64,000 nucleotides of DNA from Shinella granuli. GTDB lineage: Bacteria; Pseudomonadota; Alphaproteobacteria; Rhizobiales; Rhizobiaceae. The stretch is taken from contig NZ_SLVX01000003.1 of NCBI RefSeq assembly GCF_004341885.1, forward strand, positions 124,001-188,000. The letters are read 5' to 3'. A model generated the notes under the pieces. It searched no databases and was not told the origin of the DNA. It saw only the letters and a list, made by a program, of their open reading frames with translations. The translations under genes and the position numbers were made by a program. Of the stretch, positions 57,990-64,000 are shown piece after piece; the stretch's first letter is position 1, and each line of letters starts with the position of its first letter.

Positions 57990-59210
57990 ATGACGAAGAA
58001 CACGGAAAGAAAGACCTGGGTCTCCCGCCTCCTGCGGGATCGCGGCGGCAATTTCGGAATGATGACGGCGCTCATCTTCCCAGTCATGCTGGCGGCCGGC
58101 GGCGTCGCCATCGACCTGACCACCATGGTCATGAAGAAGGCCGAGTTGCAGGACGCCGCCGATGCGGCCGCGCTCGCCGCAGCCTCGGCGCTCGCCAATG
58201 ACGGCAAGAACATCTCCGAGGCGAAGGTCATCGCCATGCGCTTCCTGAAGACGCAGATGAGCGGTTCGACCGCGGTCGAAGACGTCGAGGTGGGCGGCGA
58301 GAACGACGACCCGAAGAACGAATACGATTTCGATGCCTCCACCGTCGTCGACATCACCGAGACGGCGCTGCTCGGCAACGGCAAGTCGTTCAAGGTGAAC
58401 GTCTCGACAAGCTACGAGATGAAGTTCAATCCCTTCACGCGGCTTCTCGGCCAGACGAAGACCACGATGAACGCCGCAAGTTCGGCGGAAAGCGCGACGG
58501 AATCGAAGAACGCCCTCTCGATGTTCCTCGTGCTCGACAAATCCGGCTCGATGGCCTGGATCACCAACGAAAAGGACACGTCGGTCTATTCCTGCATCAA
58601 CTGGACGGAATCGAACTGGGGCAATACCAAGACCAAGGCGACGAGCCCGTGCTATGTCTCCAAGATGGCCGCGTTGAAACTTGCCGTGGCAAGCCTCTTC
58701 ACCCAGTTCAAGGCAGCGGACCCGACCAACACCTTCGTGCGCACCGGCTCGATCGCCTACGATTCGGTCAGCTACACGCCGAGCGCCCTGGCCTGGGGCT
58801 TCACGAATTCGCTCGACTACGTCAACAAGCTCAATGCCGAAGGCGGCACCGCCTCTGGCAAGGCCATGGAAACGGCCTACAACAGGCTGAAGGAATCGTC
58901 TGAAAACAAGGCGCACAAGGACAAGAACGGTCAGGTCCCGACCAAGTACATCGTCTTCATGACGGATGGCGACAACAACAACACATCCGACGACACGAGC
59001 ACGAAGGCGACCTGCGCCGCCGCGAAGAAAGACGGCATGGAGGTCTACGCCGTCGCCTTCATGGCACCGACCCGCGGCCAGAATCTGCTCAAGGAGTGTG
59101 CATCGAGCACATCGCACTACTTCCAGGCCGAGAACATGGCGGCCCTGGTCTCCGCCTTCAAGGTGATCGGCGAGCGCACCTCCGCAGTGGTCTCCCGCCT
59201 GACCAAATAA
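57990..59210 (+). CDS. TadG-like pilus assembly protein with von Willebrand A domain
   Basis: A 406-residue protein whose N-terminal hydrophobic segment (about residues 20-45, MMTALIFPVMLAAGGVAIDL) and following AELQDAADAAALAAA helix are the TadE/TadG signature. A von Willebrand A domain follows, with the metal-ion site DKSGS (Asp183) and FMTDGDNNNTSDD. TadG proteins belong to the Flp/Tad pilus machine, but no other tad or cpa genes are in the window. It may therefore be an accessory or envelope protein of its own. Cysteine-containing segments (YSCINW, SPCYVS) could form disulfides outside the membrane. A terminator follows. Confidence 0.85.
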   Translation: MTKNTERKTWVSRLLRDRGGNFGMMTALIFPVMLAAGGVAIDLTTMVMKKAELQDAADAAALAAASALANDGKNISEAKVIAMRFLKTQMSGSTAVEDVEVGGENDDPKNEYDFDASTVVDITETALLGNGKSFKVNVSTSYEMKFNPFTRLLGQTKTTMNAASSAESATESKNALSMFLVLDKSGSMAWITNEKDTSVYSCINWTESNWGNTKTKATSPCYVSKMAALKLAVASLFTQFKAADPTNTFVRTGSIAYDSVSYTPSALAWGFTNSLDYVNKLNAEGGTASGKAMETAYNRLKESSENKAHKDKNGQVPTKYIVFMTDGDNNNTSDDTSTKATCAAAKKDGMEVYAVAFMAPTRGQNLLKECASSTSHYFQAENMAALVSAFKVIGERTSAVVSRLTK

Positions 59211-59237
59211 GCGGCATCCCGCTATCGGAAAACGCAA

Positions 59238-59266
59238 AACCCGCCGGGCTTGCCCGGCGGGTTTTT
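59238..59266 (+). terminator. Rho-independent terminator after the TadG-like gene
   Basis: AACCCGCCGGG / CCCGGCGGGTT stem with a CTTG loop followed by TTTT. Confidence 0.88.
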
Positions 59267-59417
59267 TAGCATGTTCAACGTGTTTCAGGCATGTCGAAAA
59301 TGCATGCTGCCTTTCTTGAAAAGCATGTTGCAAGCGCTTCGGATAGATGCATAAATTGATTTAAACGCGACTTTCGCGAGAACAGACGCACAGAATGCGA
59401 GGGGGCAAAGTTCACCG

Positions 59418-61877
59418 ATGATGAACCGGGTTACCAACAACGATCTCGCCCCCGCCCCCCGATCATCCGATCGCGAACAGCTTGCGACCGAGCTGCTGGA
59501 GCGCCTCAAATACCGTATCGGCAAGGACCCGAAAGTGGCCAAGCCGCATGACTGGCTGACGGCGGCCATCCTGGTTGCGCGCGACCGCATCACCGACAAG
59601 TGGATGGACTCCACCCGCCGGACCTATGCGACAGGCGCAAAGCGGGTCTACTACCTCTCGCTCGAATTCCTCATCGGCCGTCTGATGCGCGACGCCATGA
59701 CCAATATCGGCATCATGGACGAGATGCGCCACGCGCTCGCCTCGCTCGGCGTCGACCTCGACATCATCGCTGAGCTGGAACCGGATGCCGCCCTTGGCAA
59801 TGGTGGTCTCGGCCGCCTGGCCGCCTGTTTCATGGAGAGCATGGCGACGGTCGACGTGCCGGCCTATGGCTACGGCATCCGCTATGTGCACGGCCTCTTC
59901 CGCCAGCAGATGGCGGACGGCTGGCAGGTGGAACTGCCGGAGACCTGGCTTGCCCACGGCAACCCCTGGGAATTCGAGCGGCGCGAGAGCTCCTACGAGA
60001 TCGGCTTCGGCGGAGCCGTGGAAACCATCAATATCGGCGAGGACAAGCAGCGCTTCGTCTGGAAACCGGCCGAGCGCGTCATCGCGACCGCCTATGACAC
60101 TCCGGCCGTCGGCTGGCGGGCCAAGCGCGTCAACACGCTGCGCCTGTGGGCCGCCAACCCGATCGACCCGATCCTGCTCGACGCCTTCAATGCCGGCGAC
60201 CATATCGGCGCGCTGCGCGAGAGTAACAAGGCGGAAAGCCTGACGCGTGTCCTCTACCCGGCCGACGCCACCTCCGCCGGCCAGGAGCTGCGCCTCAGGC
60301 AGGAGTTCTTCTTCTGCTCCGCCTCGCTGCAGGACATCCTGCGCCGCCACCTGCAGCAATATCCGGATTTCACCTCGTTGCCTGATGCCGTCGCCATCCA
60401 GCTCAACGATACCCACCCGGCCATTTCCGTTGCCGAACTGGTGCGCCTGCTCACCGACGTGCACGGCATCGATTTCGACACGGCCTGGGATATCGCCCAT
60501 CGCACCTTCTCCTACACCAACCACACGCTGCTGCCGGAAGCGCTGGAAAGCTGGCCCGTGCCGCTGCTCGAGCGGCTGCTGCCGCGCCACATGCAGATCG
60601 TCTACGCGATCAATGCCAAGATCCTCGTCGAGGCACGCAAGGAGAAGGGGTTCGAGGACCAGCGCATCCGCAACATCTCGCTGATCGAGGAATCGGGCGA
60701 GCGACGCGTGCGCATGGGCAACCTCGCCTTCGTCGGCTCGCACTCGATCAACGGCGTTTCGGCGCTGCACACCGAGCTGATGAAGGAAACGGTCTTCGCC
60801 GACCTGCACAATCTCTATCCGGACCGCATCAACAACAAGACCAACGGCATCACCCCGCGCCGCTGGCTGATGCAGTGCAATCCGGGTCTCTTCAACCTGA
60901 TCCGCGAAGCGATCGGCGATGCCTTCATGGATGATGCCGAGGCGCTGAAGGCGCTCGACGCCTTCGCCGACAACAGGGATTTCCAGGAGCGTTTCGCCGC
61001 GATCAAGCGGGAGAACAAGAACCGCCTCGCCAACCTCGTCGGGAGCCGCATGGGGGTCCGCATCGATCCCGCCGCGATGTTCGATATCCAGATCAAGCGC
61101 ATCCACGAATACAAGCGCCAGTTGCTCAACATCATCGAGGCCGTGGCGCTTTACGACCAGATCCGCTCGCATCCCGAACTCGACTGGGTCCCCCGCGTGA
61201 AACTCTTCGCGGGCAAGGCGGCGCCGAGCTATCACAATGCCAAGCTGATCATCAAGCTCGCCAACGACGTGGCGAAGGTGATCAACAACGACCCGGCCGT
61301 GCGCGGCCTGCTCAAGGTCGTCTTCGTGCCGAACTACAACGTCTCGCTCGCCGAGATCATGGTGCCGGCCGCCGATCTTTCGGAACAGATTTCCACCGCC
61401 GGCATGGAAGCGTCGGGAACCGGCAACATGAAGTTCGCGTTGAACGGGGCGCTGACGATCGGCACGCTCGACGGGGCCAATGTCGAGATGCGCGACCATG
61501 TGGGCGAGGAGAACATCGTGATCTTCGGCATGACGGCGGAAGAAGTGGCGAAGGTCAGGGCCGAAGGGCACAATCCGCGCGCCATCATCGAACAGTCGAG
61601 GGAGCTGTCGCAGGCGCTCGCCGCGATCTCCTCCGGCGTCTTCTCGCCCGATGACCGCAACCGCTTCGCCGGTCTCGTCGACGGCCTCTACAATCACGAC
61701 TGGTTCATGGTGGCCGCCGATTTCGACGCCTATGCCAAGGCCCAGCGCGATGTCGACGCCATCTGGACCGACAGGGCCTCGTGGTACTCCAAGACCATCC
61801 GCAACACGGCCCGCATGGGCTGGTTCTCGTCCGACCGCACCATCCGCCAATACGCCAAGGAAATCTGGAGAGCCTGA
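59418..61877 (+). CDS. glgP: Glycogen phosphorylase
   Basis: GlgP releases glucose 1-phosphate from glycogen. The 819-residue protein has the family blocks SLEFLIGRLM, DAALGNGGLGRLAACFMES, YGIRYVHGLFRQ and the PLP segment EASGTGNMKFALNGALTIG with Lys672 as the cofactor lysine. The length is normal. The stop codon overlaps the glgB start (TGATG), so the two are cotranscribed and translationally coupled. The promoter must lie in the roughly 150-bp A/T-rich stretch after the TadG terminator. The ribosome site is weak (GAGGGGG 15 bp upstream). Confidence 0.95.
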   Translation: MMNRVTNNDLAPAPRSSDREQLATELLERLKYRIGKDPKVAKPHDWLTAAILVARDRITDKWMDSTRRTYATGAKRVYYLSLEFLIGRLMRDAMTNIGIMDEMRHALASLGVDLDIIAELEPDAALGNGGLGRLAACFMESMATVDVPAYGYGIRYVHGLFRQQMADGWQVELPETWLAHGNPWEFERRESSYEIGFGGAVETINIGEDKQRFVWKPAERVIATAYDTPAVGWRAKRVNTLRLWAANPIDPILLDAFNAGDHIGALRESNKAESLTRVLYPADATSAGQELRLRQEFFFCSASLQDILRRHLQQYPDFTSLPDAVAIQLNDTHPAISVAELVRLLTDVHGIDFDTAWDIAHRTFSYTNHTLLPEALESWPVPLLERLLPRHMQIVYAINAKILVEARKEKGFEDQRIRNISLIEESGERRVRMGNLAFVGSHSINGVSALHTELMKETVFADLHNLYPDRINNKTNGITPRRWLMQCNPGLFNLIREAIGDAFMDDAEALKALDAFADNRDFQERFAAIKRENKNRLANLVGSRMGVRIDPAAMFDIQIKRIHEYKRQLLNIIEAVALYDQIRSHPELDWVPRVKLFAGKAAPSYHNAKLIIKLANDVAKVINNDPAVRGLLKVVFVPNYNVSLAEIMVPAADLSEQISTAGMEASGTGNMKFALNGALTIGTLDGANVEMRDHVGEENIVIFGMTAEEVAKVRAEGHNPRAIIEQSRELSQALAAISSGVFSPDDRNRFAGLVDGLYNHDWFMVAADFDAYAKAQRDVDAIWTDRASWYSKTIRNTARMGWFSSDRTIRQYAKEIWRA

Positions 61878-64000
61878 TGACCGCACCGCCGAAAACAGGC
61901 ACGACGGGTGGGCCGTCAGAGCTTCTGGCGAAGGCGGATATCGACGCGATCTTGGAAAGCCGGCACTGGGACCCGTTCGCCGTGCTCGGCCTGCATGCAG
62001 CCGGCAACAGCTATGTCGCCCGCTGCTTCCTGCCCGGCGCGGCTGAGGTGACCGCCGAGACGCTCTCGGGTAAGGAGATCGGCGAGCTGACGCAGGTCGA
62101 TCCGGCCGGCATCTTCGCCGGCGAGGTCTCCGTCAAGAAACTCCAGCCGATCCGCTACCGCGCCAGAAATGACGGTGGCGAATGGGTGGTGATCGATCCC
62201 TATTCCTTCGGCCCGGTGCTCGGCCCGATGGACGACTACTACATCCGCGAGGGTTCGCACCTTCGCCTGTTCGACAAGCTCGGCGCCCATCCGATGACGC
62301 TCGACGGCATCGAGGGGTTCCACTTCGCCGTCTGGGCGCCGAATGCCAAGCGGGTCTCCATCGTCGGCAATTTCAACAATTGGGACGGCCGGCTGAATGC
62401 GATGCGGCTGCGCCGCGACACCGGCATCTGGGAAATCTTCCTGCCCGGCATCACCATCGGCCATGCCTACAAATACGAGATCGTCGGCATCAACGGCGAG
62501 GTCCTGCCGCTGAAGGCCGACCCCTTCGCCCGCCGCTCGGAGCTGCGCCCTAACAACGCCTCCATGACGACAGGGCCGATCGACCAGGCCTGGGAAGACG
62601 CGGCGCACCTTGCGCACTGGGCCGCGGCCGACGCCCGCCGCCAGCCTATCTCGATCTACGAGGTGCATGCCGGTTCCTGGCAGAAGAACGATAGCGGCGA
62701 CTTCCTCACCTGGGACGAGCTGGCGAGCCGCCTGATCCCCTATTGCGTCGACATGGGCTTCACCCATATCGAGTTCCTGCCGATCACCGAATTCCCCTTC
62801 GATCCGTCCTGGGGCTATCAGACGACCGGCCTCTATTCGCCGACCGCCCGCTTCGGCGAGCCGGAAGGTTTTGCCCGCTTCGTCAACGGCTGCCACAAGG
62901 TGGGCATCGGCGTCATCCTCGACTGGGTGCCGGCGCATTTCCCGACCGATGCGCACGGCCTGCGCCAATTCGACGGCACCGCGCTCTATGAGCACGAGGA
63001 CCCGCGGCAGGGCTTTCATCCGGACTGGAACACCGCGATCTACAATTTCGGCCGCGCCGAGGTTCTCTCCTACCTCATCAACAACGCGCTCTACTGGGCG
63101 GAAAAATTCCACCTCGACGGCCTGCGCGTCGATGCGGTCGCCTCGATGCTCTATCTCGACTATTCGCGCAAGCACGGCGAATGGGTACCGAACGAATATG
63201 GCGGCAACGAGAACCTGGAGGCCGTGCGCTTCCTGCAGTCGATGAACAGCCATGTCTATGCCGCCCATCCCGGCATCCTGACCATCGCGGAGGAATCGAC
63301 CTCCTGGCCGAAGGTTTCGGCGCCGGTGCACGACGGCGGCCTCGGCTTCGGCTTCAAGTGGAACATGGGCTTCATGCACGACACGCTGCAGTACCTGTCG
63401 CGCGAGCCGGTGCACCGCAAGTTCCACCACAACGACATGACCTTCGGCCTGCTCTATGCCTTCACGGAGAACTTCGTGCTGCCGCTCAGCCATGACGAGG
63501 TCGTGCACGGCAAGGGCTCGCTGATCGCCAAGATGACGGGCGACGACTGGCAGAAATTCGCGAATCTGCGCGCCTACTACGGCTTCATGTGGGGCTATCC
63601 CGGCAAGAAGCTGCTCTTCATGGGCCAGGAATTCGCGCAATGGCAGGAGTGGAGCGAGGCGCGCGCCCTCGACTGGAACCTGCTCGAATATCCGCTGCAC
63701 GAGGGCATGCGCCGGCTGGTGCGGGATCTCAACGGCACCTACCGCCGCAAGGCAGCGCTGCATGCGCGCGACTGCGAGGGCGACGGCTTCGAATGGCTGA
63801 TCGCCGACGACCGGGAGAACTCCGTCTTCGCCTGGCTGCGCAAGGCGCCGGGCGAGAAGCCGATCGCCGTCGTCACCAACTTCACTCCCGTCTACCGCGA
63901 GAACTACGGGGTCCCGCTGCCGGTGGAGGGCCGCTGGCGGGAAATCCTCAACACCGACGCCGAGATCTACGGCGGCAGCGGCAAGGGCAATGGCGGCGCC
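61877..64000 (+). CDS. glgB: 1,4-alpha-glucan branching enzyme (3' end outside window)
   Basis: GlgB introduces alpha-1,6 branches into glycogen. The reading frame runs open from the ATG at 61877 to the end of the window (708 codons; the family is about 730), so only the last residues are missing. An N-terminal GlgB domain and a CBM48 domain (FHFAVWAPNAKRVSIVGNFN) precede the GH13 barrel. Catalytic residues are Asp419 in LRVDAVASM, Glu472 in TIAEEST and transition-state-stabilising Asp540 in LSHDEVVHG. The start overlaps the glgP stop. Further glycogen genes such as glgC and glgA probably follow outside the window. Confidence 0.95.
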   Translation, partial: MTAPPKTGTTGGPSELLAKADIDAILESRHWDPFAVLGLHAAGNSYVARCFLPGAAEVTAETLSGKEIGELTQVDPAGIFAGEVSVKKLQPIRYRARNDGGEWVVIDPYSFGPVLGPMDDYYIREGSHLRLFDKLGAHPMTLDGIEGFHFAVWAPNAKRVSIVGNFNNWDGRLNAMRLRRDTGIWEIFLPGITIGHAYKYEIVGINGEVLPLKADPFARRSELRPNNASMTTGPIDQAWEDAAHLAHWAAADARRQPISIYEVHAGSWQKNDSGDFLTWDELASRLIPYCVDMGFTHIEFLPITEFPFDPSWGYQTTGLYSPTARFGEPEGFARFVNGCHKVGIGVILDWVPAHFPTDAHGLRQFDGTALYEHEDPRQGFHPDWNTAIYNFGRAEVLSYLINNALYWAEKFHLDGLRVDAVASMLYLDYSRKHGEWVPNEYGGNENLEAVRFLQSMNSHVYAAHPGILTIAEESTSWPKVSAPVHDGGLGFGFKWNMGFMHDTLQYLSREPVHRKFHHNDMTFGLLYAFTENFVLPLSHDEVVHGKGSLIAKMTGDDWQKFANLRAYYGFMWGYPGKKLLFMGQEFAQWQEWSEARALDWNLLEYPLHEGMRRLVRDLNGTYRRKAALHARDCEGDGFEWLIADDRENSVFAWLRKAPGEKPIAVVTNFTPVYRENYGVPLPVEGRWREILNTDAEIYGGSGKGNGGA

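Overview
The window is 64 kb of GC-rich alphaproteobacterial chromosome. It is almost certainly from the Rhizobiaceae (Rhizobium, Agrobacterium, Sinorhizobium or Shinella type), judging from the gene set and RNA features rather than any database search. Markers are an Omp10-type lipoprotein, homospermidine synthase, CpdR, an mmgR-type small RNA, a small heat-shock gene with an RpoH promoter and a ROSE-like thermometer, and RIME-like palindromes. Nearly all of it reads as core chromosome. I see no insertion sequence, integrase, prophage, CRISPR array or rRNA operon, and only one tRNA gene.

Layout. 1-5.7 kb: the end of an M3 oligopeptidase, then pabB, pabC, a DUF3445 gene and homospermidine synthase. 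6-11.3 kb: omp10, a periplasmic 5'-nucleotidase with a C-terminal LysM domain, ferrochelatase with an Irr-box-like site upstream, and an SPFH/NfeD pair. 11.4-20.2 kb: envelope genes, namely KpsF isomerase, two outer-membrane barrels, a secreted choloylglycine-hydrolase-family enzyme, GalU/ExoN, a lytic transglycosylase and a DUF459 SGNH protein. 20.2-24 kb: a PepSY/response regulator/histidine kinase operon facing a second PepSY gene and an RTX protein. 24.1-32 kb: gltD and gltB, divergent from a threonine aldolase. 32-36.7 kb: ibpA with heat-shock control, a candidate new small RNA, a hydrolase, hisN, mmgR, N-formylglutamate amidohydrolase, cpdR and tRNA-Val. 37-51 kb: a nucleobase permease, an orphan LytS-type kinase, a sugar-acid catabolic locus with a GntR regulator, a GntR regulator with two DNA-binding domains, ilvD, a MarR/GFA divergon, a DUF899 and VOC pair, and a chemoreceptor. 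51.2-57.8 kb: a three-gene transglutaminase / ATP-grasp-alpha-E / transglutaminase operon. 58-64 kb: a TadG-like protein, then glgP and glgB, the latter running off the window.

Much of the notable content is regulatory. It includes a 29-bp dyad between gltB and the aldolase, paired MarR operators next to an apparently leaderless gene, a GntR palindrome, 11-bp-period repeats in front of the PepSY two-component system, and two small-RNA loci. One of these, at 32.82-32.93 kb, I do not recognise from any described family. The most unusual coding feature is a RIME-like palindromic element lying in frame inside pabC. The operon at 51.2-57.8 kb is the best candidate for a poorly characterised biochemical system. 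It has the parts of a peptide synthesis or modification pathway, but its product cannot be read from sequence.
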